Source: Bog-793 sp050013835
GTDB lineage: Bacteria; Actinomycetota; Acidimicrobiia; Acidimicrobiales; Bog-793
Assembly: GCA_050013835.1 (NCBI GenBank)
Contig: JBEKEM010000014.1
Location: forward strand, 1 to 52,272
Direction: 5' to 3'
DNA: 52,272 nt
The notes under the pieces were generated by a model. The model saw only the letters and a list, made by a program, of their open reading frames with translations. It searched no databases and was not told the origin of the DNA. This document shows, in pieces, positions 30,983 through 38,627 of this stretch. Made by a program: the position numbers and the translations under genes. Every line of letters begins with the position of its first letter. The first letter of the stretch is position 1.

Positions 30983-31999
30983 ATGACGGTACGGGTCGGG
31001 ATCAACGGGTTCGGACGGATCGGACGGAACTTCCTGCGCGCGGCGCGCGAGTCGGCAGCGGACATCGAGATCGTCGCCGTTAACGACCTCCTCAGTCCCG
31101 CGATCAACGCGCACCTGCTCCGCTACGACTCGACCTACGGCCGGTACCCCGGTTCGGTCGCCGTCCAGGGTTCCGACCTCGTCGTCGACGGCCACGTGAT
31201 CAAGGTCTTCGCCGAGCGCGACCCCTCGGCGCTGCGCTGGGGCGAGATGGGCGTCTCGGTCGTCGTCGAGTCGACGGGGCGCTTCACCAAGCGCGAAGCC
31301 GCCGCCGCCCACCTCACCGGCGGGGCGAAGCGGGTCGTCATTTCGGCGCCATCGGGCGACGCCGACGCGACCTTCGTCATCGGCGTGAACGAGGGCGACT
31401 TCGACCCGGCGAAGCACCTCGTCGTTTCGAACGCCTCGTGCACGACGAACTGCTTCGTGCCAATGATGAAGGTGCTCGACGACGCCTTCGGCGTCGAGAA
31501 GGGCCTGATGACGACCGTTCACGCCTACACGAACGACCAGGAGCTCCTCGACCTCGCCCGGGAGAACCTCCGGCGGGCTCGGGCGGCGGCGGTCAACATC
31601 GTGCCCACCTCGACGGGGGCGGCGCGGGCGACGAACCTCGTCATGGCGAACATGAAAGGCCGCCTCGACGGCTCGGCCTTGCGCGTGCCGATCCCGGTGG
31701 GCTCGATCACCGACTTCACGGGGATCCTCAACGCCGCCGTCGACGCCAAGGCCATCAACGCCGCCTTCGCCACGGCGGCGGCCGCCGGGCCGCTCGCCAA
31801 GGTCCTCGTCTACACCGAGGATCCGATCGTCTCCTCGGACATCGTCGCCTCGCCGGCGTCGTGCACCTTCGACTCCGGCCTCACGCTGGCGTTGCCGCTC
31901 GACGACGGCAAGACCCTCGCCAAGGTCTTCGGCTGGTACGACAACGAGTGGGGCTACTCGCACCGGCTCGTTGAGCTCGTCGAGCTCGTCGGCAGATGA
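30983..31999 (+). CDS. gap: Glyceraldehyde-3-phosphate dehydrogenase, type I
   Basis: A 338-aa enzyme from the ATG at 30983 (preceded by GGGAGCGGAG); a longer in-frame leader is non-homologous. The NAD site INGFGRIGRNFLRAA, catalytic Cys in SNASCTTNCF, the His of TVHAYTNDQ and the C-terminal WYDNEWGYSHRL are all intact. It oxidises GAP to 1,3-bisphosphoglycerate. It overlaps pgk by four bases (ATGA), so gap-pgk-tpiA form a coupled glycolytic operon. The 190-bp upstream gap after rapZ may hold the operon promoter. Confidence 0.97.
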   Translation: MTVRVGINGFGRIGRNFLRAARESAADIEIVAVNDLLSPAINAHLLRYDSTYGRYPGSVAVQGSDLVVDGHVIKVFAERDPSALRWGEMGVSVVVESTGRFTKREAAAAHLTGGAKRVVISAPSGDADATFVIGVNEGDFDPAKHLVVSNASCTTNCFVPMMKVLDDAFGVEKGLMTTVHAYTNDQELLDLARENLRRARAAAVNIVPTSTGAARATNLVMANMKGRLDGSALRVPIPVGSITDFTGILNAAVDAKAINAAFATAAAAGPLAKVLVYTEDPIVSSDIVASPASCTFDSGLTLALPLDDGKTLAKVFGWYDNEWGYSHRLVELVELVGR

Positions 32000-33162
32000 T
32001 CGGTCGCGTCCCCGTTCTCGAGGACCTGCCGCCGGTCGCGGGCAGGTCAGTCCTCGTCCGTGTGGACTTCAACGTGCCGATCGGCGAGGTGGAGGGCAGA
32101 CGCGTCGTCACCGACGACTTCCGGATGCGCCAGGCGATCCCGACGCTGCGGTGGCTGCTCGACCACGGCGCCTCGGTGACGTGCGCGACCCACCTCGGCC
32201 GGCCGAAGGGCGCCCCCGACCCCCGCTACGACGTGGCCCCGGTCCGCGAGCACCTCGCCGAGCTCGTCCCCGGCGTGGAGCTCCTGGAGAACCTGCGTTT
32301 CGACCCGGGCGAGGAGGCGGACGACCCGGCCTTCGTCGACCGGCTCGTCGACGGCCATGACTGCTACGTGAACGACGCCTTCGGAGCCTCGCATCGCGCC
32401 CACGCCTCGATCGTCGGGCCGCCGGAGCGGCTGCCCTCGGCGGCGGGCCGGCTGCTCGCGCGCGAGGTCGAAGTGATCGGTGGCCTCGTCGATTCGCCGA
32501 GGCACCCTTTCGTCGCCATCATCGGGGGCGCCAAGGTGGCCGACAAGCTCGGCGTGCTCGTCTCGCTCGTCGCCCGGGCCGACACCGTACTCATCGGCGG
32601 GGGGATGGCGTACACCTTCCTCGCCGCTCAGGGACGCCGGATCGGCGCCTCGCTCTTCGACGCGCCCCACGTCGACGCCTGCCGGGGGCTCCTCGCCTCC
32701 ACCGACAAGATCCTGCTGCCGACCGACGTCGTCGCGATCGGCCCCGACGGCACGCTCCACCCCGGGGCGGACTCCGTTCCCGCCGGCGACCCGATCGAGA
32801 CCCTCACCGGTGACCTCCCCGACGGCTGGCAGGGGGTCGACGTGGGCCCCGCCACCCGTCGGCGTTTCGCCGACGTCGTCGCCGGGGCCGGGACGGTCTT
32901 CTGGAACGGCCCGATGGGGCTCTTCGAGGATCCCCGCTTCGCGGCGGGCACTCGCGCCGTCGCCGAGGCGGTCGCCGCCTGCCCCGGGTTCACTGTCGTC
33001 GGCGGGGGCGACTCGGCCGCCGCGATCGACGAGTTCGGGCTGGCCGGGTCGATCGGTTTCGTCTCGACCGGCGGGGGGGCCTCGCTCGAGCTCATCGAGC
33101 TCGGCGACCTGCCGGGCCTCGCCGCCCTGCGCGGCGCGTCGAACGCCCCGAAGGGGTCCTGA
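31996..33162 (+). CDS. pgk: Phosphoglycerate kinase
   Basis: A 388-aa enzyme. The N-domain substrate loops RVDFNVP and THLGRPKG, IIGGAKVADKL, the nucleotide-binding GGGMAYTFL, FWNGPMGLFE and the Gly-rich TVVGGGDSAAAI are in normal order. It converts 1,3-bisphosphoglycerate and ADP to 3-phosphoglycerate and ATP. The start overlaps the gap stop; tpiA begins five bases after the stop. Confidence 0.97.
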   Translation: MIGRVPVLEDLPPVAGRSVLVRVDFNVPIGEVEGRRVVTDDFRMRQAIPTLRWLLDHGASVTCATHLGRPKGAPDPRYDVAPVREHLAELVPGVELLENLRFDPGEEADDPAFVDRLVDGHDCYVNDAFGASHRAHASIVGPPERLPSAAGRLLAREVEVIGGLVDSPRHPFVAIIGGAKVADKLGVLVSLVARADTVLIGGGMAYTFLAAQGRRIGASLFDAPHVDACRGLLASTDKILLPTDVVAIGPDGTLHPGADSVPAGDPIETLTGDLPDGWQGVDVGPATRRRFADVVAGAGTVFWNGPMGLFEDPRFAAGTRAVAEAVAACPGFTVVGGGDSAAAIDEFGLAGSIGFVSTGGGASLELIELGDLPGLAALRGASNAPKGS

Positions 33163-33167
33163 TCGCG

Positions 33168-33944
33168 GTGGAGTCAGACCGCGGGGTCCTCGTCAGTGGC
33201 AACTGGAAGATGCACGAGAATCACTTCGAGGCGCTGAAGCTCGTCCAGGAGCTCGCCGCATTGCTCTTCGCGGGGGCGATCCCGCCGGGGCGCGAGGTGA
33301 GCGTGCACCCGCCGTTCACCTCGCTGCGCACCGTGCAGACCGCCGTCGAGTCCGACCACGTTCCCGTCGCGCTCGGCGCCCAAAACTGCTACTTCGAGGA
33401 CCGCGGCGCCTACACCGGCGAGATCTCGGCCGAGATGCTCGCCAAGCTGAACGTCCGCTACGTGATCACCGGGCACTCCGAGCGGCGCCAGTTCTTCGGC
33501 GAGACCGACGAGACGGTCGCGAAGAAGGTCGACGCGATCCTGCGCCACGGCATGGTGCCGATCGTCTGCGTCGGCGAGACCCTCGCCGAACGGGAGGCGG
33601 GAGACGCCGAGACCAGGGTGCGCGGTCAGGTGCGGGCCGCCCTCGAGGGCCGCCCGGCCGAGGTTGTCGCCTCGGTGGTCCTCGCCTACGAGCCGATCTG
33701 GGCGATCGGGACGGGCCGGACGGCGACACCGGCCGACGCCCAGGAGATGTGCGCCGCCATCCGTTCCGAGATCGGCCGCTTCGCCCCTTCGGCGACCGCC
33801 GCGATCCGCGTCCAATACGGCGGATCGGTCACCCCGGAGACGGCGGGGGAGCTCATCGCCGGCGCCGACGTCGACGGCTTCCTCGTCGGCGGGGCGAGCC
33901 TCGACGCCCAGCGGTTCGTCTCGATCGTGCGCGCCGGGGCGTAG
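33168..33944 (+). CDS. tpiA: Triosephosphate isomerase
   Basis: A 258-aa TIM barrel. Catalytic residues are visible: the Lys in SGNWKMHEN, the His in ITGHSERRQFFGE, the Glu in AYEPIWAIGTGRTA and the phosphate loop YGGSVTPETA. It interconverts DHAP and GAP. The GTG start (VESDRGVLVSGNWK) is five bases after the pgk stop. secG follows after 84 bp with its own strong ribosome site. Confidence 0.97.
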   Translation: MESDRGVLVSGNWKMHENHFEALKLVQELAALLFAGAIPPGREVSVHPPFTSLRTVQTAVESDHVPVALGAQNCYFEDRGAYTGEISAEMLAKLNVRYVITGHSERRQFFGETDETVAKKVDAILRHGMVPIVCVGETLAEREAGDAETRVRGQVRAALEGRPAEVVASVVLAYEPIWAIGTGRTATPADAQEMCAAIRSEIGRFAPSATAAIRVQYGGSVTPETAGELIAGADVDGFLVGGASLDAQRFVSIVRAGA

Positions 33945-34028
33945 CCCCGAAGCAGGGAATCGGCGCTGAACTGCTAATCTGCGCCGTCGCCCCGTGCGTG
34001 CCCGACAGCAACGAGGAGGTCCCCGCAC

Positions 34029-34259
34029 GTGCTCACCGACATCCTGGTCGGAGTCGAGACTGCCGCCTCGTTCGCGCTCGTACTGCTGATTCTGCTGCAC
34101 TCGGGGCGAGGCGGGGGGCTGTCGGACATGTTCGGCTCGACCGTCGGCACGGCGGCGGCGGGCTCGACCGTCGCCGAGAAGAACCTCGACCGGCTCACAA
34201 TCACCGTGGCCGTCGTCTTTGCCCTCGTGACGGTCGTCATCGGCATTCGGTGGGGCTGA
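34029..34259 (+). CDS. secG: Preprotein translocase subunit SecG
   Basis: A 76-aa protein with two hydrophobic helices (about residues 3-22 and 55-75) around a Gly/Ser/Ala-rich loop containing GRGGGLSDMFGSTVGT, the SecG signature. It is the small accessory subunit of SecYEG in the plasma membrane. A strong AGGAGGT site precedes the GTG. The position directly after tpiA is conserved in many Gram-positive bacteria. The next gene overlaps its last ten bases. Confidence 0.94.
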   Translation: MLTDILVGVETAASFALVLLILLHSGRGGGLSDMFGSTVGTAAAGSTVAEKNLDRLTITVAVVFALVTVVIGIRWG

Positions 34260-36064
34260 AAAGAACCGCGGCCGCCGTTCTCGGCGCCTTGGTCGTTGCC
34301 GTGACCGTTGGCGCGACGATCTCCGGGGCGTCGTCGACCGCGACGATGCTCGCCGGCCAGGGGGGGGTCGAGATCCTCAGCGGGGGCATCGTCACCGTCG
34401 CCGTCCCGCACCTCCCGACCGAGTTCAACCCCTCGACGCCGGCCGGCTCGAACGCCATCACCCAGATGGTGATGGAACAGGTCCTGCCCCAGGTCTTCGT
34501 CACCGGCCCCGACCTGCAGGAGCACGCCTCCCTAGGGCTCGTTACCTCGGCCGAGGTCACCGGGCTCAAACCCCAGACGGTCGTGTACACCCTCGCCAAG
34601 GGGGCGCGCTGGTCCGATGGCGTGCCGATCACTGCGGCCGACTTCGCCTATGACTGGGAAAGGGTGCTGTCGATCGGCGCGGCGCTCCCGGCCTCCTTTC
34701 CCCTCGCCGGCTACCGGGATATCACCTCGGTGACGGGGGCGCACTCCGCCAGGCTCGGAACGACCGTGACGGTCGTCTTCGCCAAGCCCTACGCCGACTG
34801 GATGGCGCTCTTCGCCAACCTCGTTCCCGCCCACATCGCACGCCGCTGGGGCTGGATCGACGCCTTCGCCGGGCCGGTACCGGCGCACCTCGTCTCCGGT
34901 GGCCCCTTCGAGATCACCAAGATCGTCCCCGGCAGGGAGCTCATCCTTTCGCGCAACCCCTCCTACGCGGGAAAGCCCGCCCACCTCGCCCACATCGTCT
35001 TCAAGGTGATGCCGCCGGCGGCGACCCTCCAGGCGCTGGGTGACGGGTCGGTCGACCTCGCCGAGCTCACCCCCGGGCCGGCCGTCAACTCCGCCGTCGC
35101 GGGGAGCGCCGACCTCGAACAGACCGTCTCCGCCTCGGCGACGCTCTGGCAGCTCGACTTCAACGTCGCCGACCCGGTCACCGGGAAGCTCGACGTGCGC
35201 CAGGCGGTCGCCGCGGCGATCAACCGCCCCGAGGTCGTCGCCGACTCGATCGGACTCCTCGTCGCCGATGCGACGACGGCGGCCAACCGGATCTACGCCG
35301 ACCACCAGCAGGGCGGCCTGGCGAACGACGGCGCCTTCATGGCGCCGGACGACAGCGGGGCGGACCAGCTGCTTGCCTCGGCGGGCTATCCGCTCAGCGC
35401 CCAAGGCGTCGCCACCTCGGCATCGGGTGCGCCGCTCGTCGTCACGCTGACCGGGCCGGAGGGGAACCCGACGATCGTGGCAGCCGAGGCCGAGATCCAG
35501 GCCGAGCTGCTGCAAGCCGGGATCGAATTGAAGGTCCGCAACGTCGCCACTTCGGAGCTCCTCTCGTCGATTCTGCCACGGGGGGAGTACCAGCTGGCGC
35601 TGACGCCCTATCTCGAATCGCCGTTCCCCTCGACGATGGCCCGTCTCTACACCGACCCCGTGGGGCCGACGCCGATTCCGGCCGGGGGGACGACCGCGAG
35701 CCTCCCGACGGGCGGCAACGGCCCTATCGGCACAAAGAAGGAGCCGAGCGCGGCGAATGCGGGGGTCGTCACCCGCGACGTCCTCGGCTACGACGACGCC
35801 GTCGTCGACGGCCTGTTCGCGAAGGCGCAGGCCGAGCTGAACGCCGAGACCGATGCGAGCCTCTATAACCAGATCGATACGCACCTGTGGCAGGACCTGC
35901 CGACGCTGCCGCTCTTCCAGGTGCCGACGACGCTCGTGCGACAGGCGAGGGTCGTGAACGTGAGCGACACTGCGACGCTGGCCGGACCGATGTGGAACGC
36001 CCAGTCGTGGGCGATCCAGGTGAGCCCTCCGCCGACGACGTCGACGACGACCCCGGGGAGCTGA
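34250..36064 (+). CDS. Family 5 (peptide-type) extracellular solute-binding protein
   Basis: A 604-aa protein from a GTG that overlaps the secG stop by ten bases; the much longer open frame upstream is a shadow of the glycolytic genes. Residues 1-32 form a Sec signal peptide (basic KRT, then VLGALVVAVTVGATISGAS) without a lipobox Cys. The mature part has OppA/DppA-type motifs (TYTLAKGARWSDGVPITAADFAYDWE-like region, LDVRQAVAAAINRPEV). A Pro/Thr-rich C-terminus ends the protein. No permease or ATPase genes follow, so it is an orphan binding protein or acts with a distant transporter; without lipid anchor or partner its retention at the membrane is unclear. Confidence 0.87.
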   Translation: MGLKRTAAAVLGALVVAVTVGATISGASSTATMLAGQGGVEILSGGIVTVAVPHLPTEFNPSTPAGSNAITQMVMEQVLPQVFVTGPDLQEHASLGLVTSAEVTGLKPQTVVYTLAKGARWSDGVPITAADFAYDWERVLSIGAALPASFPLAGYRDITSVTGAHSARLGTTVTVVFAKPYADWMALFANLVPAHIARRWGWIDAFAGPVPAHLVSGGPFEITKIVPGRELILSRNPSYAGKPAHLAHIVFKVMPPAATLQALGDGSVDLAELTPGPAVNSAVAGSADLEQTVSASATLWQLDFNVADPVTGKLDVRQAVAAAINRPEVVADSIGLLVADATTAANRIYADHQQGGLANDGAFMAPDDSGADQLLASAGYPLSAQGVATSASGAPLVVTLTGPEGNPTIVAAEAEIQAELLQAGIELKVRNVATSELLSSILPRGEYQLALTPYLESPFPSTMARLYTDPVGPTPIPAGGTTASLPTGGNGPIGTKKEPSAANAGVVTRDVLGYDDAVVDGLFAKAQAELNAETDASLYNQIDTHLWQDLPTLPLFQVPTTLVRQARVVNVSDTATLAGPMWNAQSWAIQVSPPPTTSTTTPGS

Positions 36065-36161
36065 GAGGCACCGCCGAGGTCGACTTGGCTGGCGGACCTG
36101 GCGAGGGCGAGATCGGGGTCGCGCTAGTCTTTCGTGCCTGGTGGGGGCGTGTCCTCGCCGA

Positions 36162-36248
36162 GTCGGAGTGGCGGAATAGGCAGACGCGCCAGCTTGAGGG
36201 GCTGGTGCCCGCAAGGGCGTAGGGGTTCAAGTCCCCTCTCCGACACCA
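36162..36248 (+). tRNA. tRNA-Leu (anticodon GAG), probable integration target
   Basis: The acceptor GTCGGAG pairs with CTCCGAC, the anticodon arm is CCAGC-TTGAGGG-GCTGG (anticodon GAG), the variable arm is long (TGCCCGCAAGGGCG) and the T-loop is TTCAAGT. Discriminator A and an encoded CCA end the gene at 36248. A tyrosine integrase gene faces it 86 bp downstream, the usual arrangement of an element integrated at a tRNA 3' end. Confidence 0.97.
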
Positions 36249-36334
36249 CCTCTGAACTGCTGAAACGTGCTCAGGATCCAACTGCAGACGCTCGGCATTG
36301 CCTTCCTCGTTGAACAAACGTTGAATAGCGACTT

Positions 36335-37402
36335 TCAGTGACCGTCGAGCGGTAACACGTTCGATCGTGTTTCCGATTCCAGTTGCATCAGGTCGCCGAG
36401 TCGCGCGGCGATCGCTTGATCCCGTTCAAGGGTGGCGTGTTGGTACTGCATCGCCACGGTTGGGGTGCGGTGACCGAGTCGCTGCATCAACTCGGCGACC
36501 GTTGCTCCGGTCTGCGCCGCCCAGGTGGCACCTGAGCCACGTAGGTCATGGAAATGGATCGGCTCAACGCCAGCCCGCCGACAGGCTCGACGCCACGTGT
36601 GCACGAACTGGGTGCGCCTCATCGGGAGACCGTTGGCGGAAGTGAATACAAGTGCACTCGGTTCAGGACCGACGTATGCCGCAACGTGTGCTTCGAGCGC
36701 TGACATCAAAGGCGAAGGGATAGCTACGGTGCGCATGCTCTCTGCTTTGGGCTTCGTGAACTCAATGCGGCCGCCTGCCAGCTCGATGGCTTGCCGTTCA
36801 ACCCTCACGGTGCGGTGGAGCACATCGATGTCTCGCCGGCGTAGGCCGGCGAGTTCTCCAAATCGGAGCGAGCAATACGCAGCGAGAAGCACCATCGCCC
36901 GGTACCGCTGCTCGATGGCTCCAGCAATGTTGGCGACCTGACCGGGTGTGGCAATCGGTCGTTCGGGTGAACGGTCACGACCAGCGCCTTTGATGTGGCA
37001 TGGGTTTGAACGGATCAAACCGTCATCGACCGCTTGATTGAGGATCACCCGGGCGAGCTTGTATGCCTTGCCGGGTTGGGTGGAGTCCGGCTTCTTTGAG
37101 GTCTGCTCGACAAACCAGGAGCGCCAACGTTCAGGCGTCAGTGCGCCCAGGGCGACGTCTCCGAAGTGAGGCTCAAGCCACAACTTCCAGTGCCCCTCGT
37201 ACAGCTCCCTGGTTCGTGGTGCCAAGGGTGCTCCAACTCGGCCCAGGCCTGCGTCCAACCACCGCCGACCGAAGTTGCCGAAGGTCTCCCCGCTCAGCTC
37301 AGGTGCACGCCAATCGCCGTGCAACATCTCGGCTAGAACCGTCGCCAGCGACGCATCAGCGTCTGCAAGGGTCGCAAAGGTCTCCGGAGCGCCGCGGCGC
37401 AC
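36335..37402 (-). CDS. Tyrosine-type site-specific integrase
   Basis: Phage-type integrase facing the tRNA. Catalytic residues are in place: Arg in CSLRFGELAGLR, Lys region FTKPKAESMRTV, HFHDLRGSGATW (His-x-x-Arg), LGHRTPTVAMQYQH (His and nucleophile Tyr). A SAM-like core-binding domain is at about residues 40-140. The listed start is GTG at 37402, giving 355 aa, but the same frame stays open to 37558 and encodes a typical integrase N-terminus (RRTFGSVAKLPSRRYRASY) with no ATG, GTG or TTG. So either the first 40-50 residues are made from a rare start codon, or the original start was lost and the protein is N-terminally shortened. Confidence 0.9.
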   Translation of the reverse strand: MRRGAPETFATLADADASLATVLAEMLHGDWRAPELSGETFGNFGRRWLDAGLGRVGAPLAPRTRELYEGHWKLWLEPHFGDVALGALTPERWRSWFVEQTSKKPDSTQPGKAYKLARVILNQAVDDGLIRSNPCHIKGAGRDRSPERPIATPGQVANIAGAIEQRYRAMVLLAAYCSLRFGELAGLRRRDIDVLHRTVRVERQAIELAGGRIEFTKPKAESMRTVAIPSPLMSALEAHVAAYVGPEPSALVFTSANGLPMRRTQFVHTWRRACRRAGVEPIHFHDLRGSGATWAAQTGATVAELMQRLGHRTPTVAMQYQHATLERDQAIAARLGDLMQLESETRSNVLPLDGH

Positions 37403-37572
37403 CCGATCGGGCCCGATATAGCTCGCTCGATACCGACGCGATGGCAGCTTGGCAACGCTGCCGAAGGTCCTACGAGTCCGCCGCTTGCCTGTTGCCGTCG
37501 TTCTCGCCTCCCCAACAGACGATAGATGTGCTGGTTGTATCGATCCCGACCGTTCGCCTCAGAAGCGCCTAG

Positions 37573-37779
37573 TCACCGGTTGCGCTGAATAGGGATGATC
37601 ACCTTGGCTGCCGGAGCGGTAAGGCGGTGGCCGCCGCCCATCCAACCGTCTTCATTCATGGTGTCACCTGGAGGGCCCGCCAGGGGATCGGTTGTAAAGA
37701 ACCCCACCGCCGTCGCGGGCGCAGGGATCTCGCCGAAGAGGACCGCCAGGTGTCCCTCAGTGGTGTTATCCGAGTTCAC
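37573..37779 (-). CDS. Short hypothetical protein upstream of the integrase
   Basis: A 68-aa reading frame from a GTG preceded by CGAGGT, with GC-rich third positions, in the same direction as the integrase. It is Gly/Pro-rich (EIPAPATAVGFFTTDPLAGP, then EDGWMGGGHR) with no helix-turn-helix, so it does not look like an excisionase despite the position. I do not recognise it. It could also be a chance frame. Confidence 0.35.
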   Translation of the reverse strand: MNSDNTTEGHLAVLFGEIPAPATAVGFFTTDPLAGPPGDTMNEDGWMGGGHRLTAPAAKVIIPIQRNR

Positions 37780-37876
37780 ATGACCTCGACCCTGTACGAC
37801 CCTTGCCTGGGGCCCCAAATCGATTTCAGCCGTTAATGATGGGGGGGTCGAAGAGCACGCTGCGATCTGGTCTGGG

Positions 37877-38018
37877 CCTCACCTAGCGGCAGCTCTGTGG
37901 GCTCGTGCAACGGCCAAGCGAGACCGGTCATATTCGATCGGCGTGAGCTTGCCGAGCTCTCGGCCTCGGTCGCCGCAGCTGTGTGCGAAGCCTTGTGCGG
38001 ATCGACCCCGATCACCAC
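37877..38018 (-). pseudogene. IS110-family transposase N-terminal remnant
   Basis: The frame starting at GTG 38018 reads VVIGVDPHKASHTAAATEAE, the diagnostic start of IS110-type DEDD transposases (first catalytic Asp in GVDPHK), with an AAGGAG ribosome site upstream. After about 20 residues a one-base shift continues in another frame as ELGKLTPIEYDRSRLAVARA and stops at 37877-37879. Only about 45 codons remain of an expected 350-400, so this is a dead fragment. Confidence 0.75.
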
Positions 38019-38627
38019 CGCTACCTGTCATCTCCTTCTTCCGTCGGAATAGAGGACCGCGGTGGGCATGTCTGATTTCGGATCGTCGGCGCCCGCTCCT
38101 CTTTCGAGCCACACCACGGCGAGATCCTGACGGGTTGGCACCTCGTTTGGAAGCCAGGCCGACACAGGCCGGCAGACGGTTCATGAGCCAGCCCCCCAGG
38201 ATCTCCAAACGCTACGAACCAACCGCAACGTCTAGGTGGATTCTTCAATCAGACGGATATGGACGCCACACCGTGTCCCATAACAATCACGGCTACCGTG
38301 CCACCCGGGTATCCCTGACCGCCGGTTAGGTCCCGGCCCACGGCTCAAGCCGCCAGTCGGAGATTGTTTACGTCGGCCCTCCGACACCCTTCTGACCAGG
38401 GAAGTTGCCCTGTTTCCCTCGTGCACCGAGCAACGGTAGAGGGCGTTGCTAACCCGCACGCGGGAAGCGGAGCCGTCGAACCGACATTCCCCGGTTTAGG
38501 ATGCCGCTGAGTAATCGCGCGCCACGCGATCGTGGCTGCCGGGCACACCTGGTCGCCAGTCCGCATCTGACTCCCGATCTCGGTGTCCGACGATGGAGTT
38601 GCCATCGTTTCTTATTGGGGGACAGTT
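38019..38627. other. 609-bp region without a supported gene
   Basis: It lies between the IS110 remnant and the secreted repeat-protein gene. Open frames are short and unsupported. A 10-base match to the tRNA-Leu 3' end (CTCCGACACC at 38379-38388) is the only notable feature. A small hairpin GATGG-AGTTG-CCATC lies shortly before the downstream ATG. Confidence 0.4.

Noticed and set aside
32480..34249. A long N-terminal extension of the solute-binding protein frame back across pgk, tpiA and secG
   Set aside because: The extension is Arg/Pro/Ser-rich shadow translation of three certain genes; the signal peptide at the GTG 34250 marks the real start.
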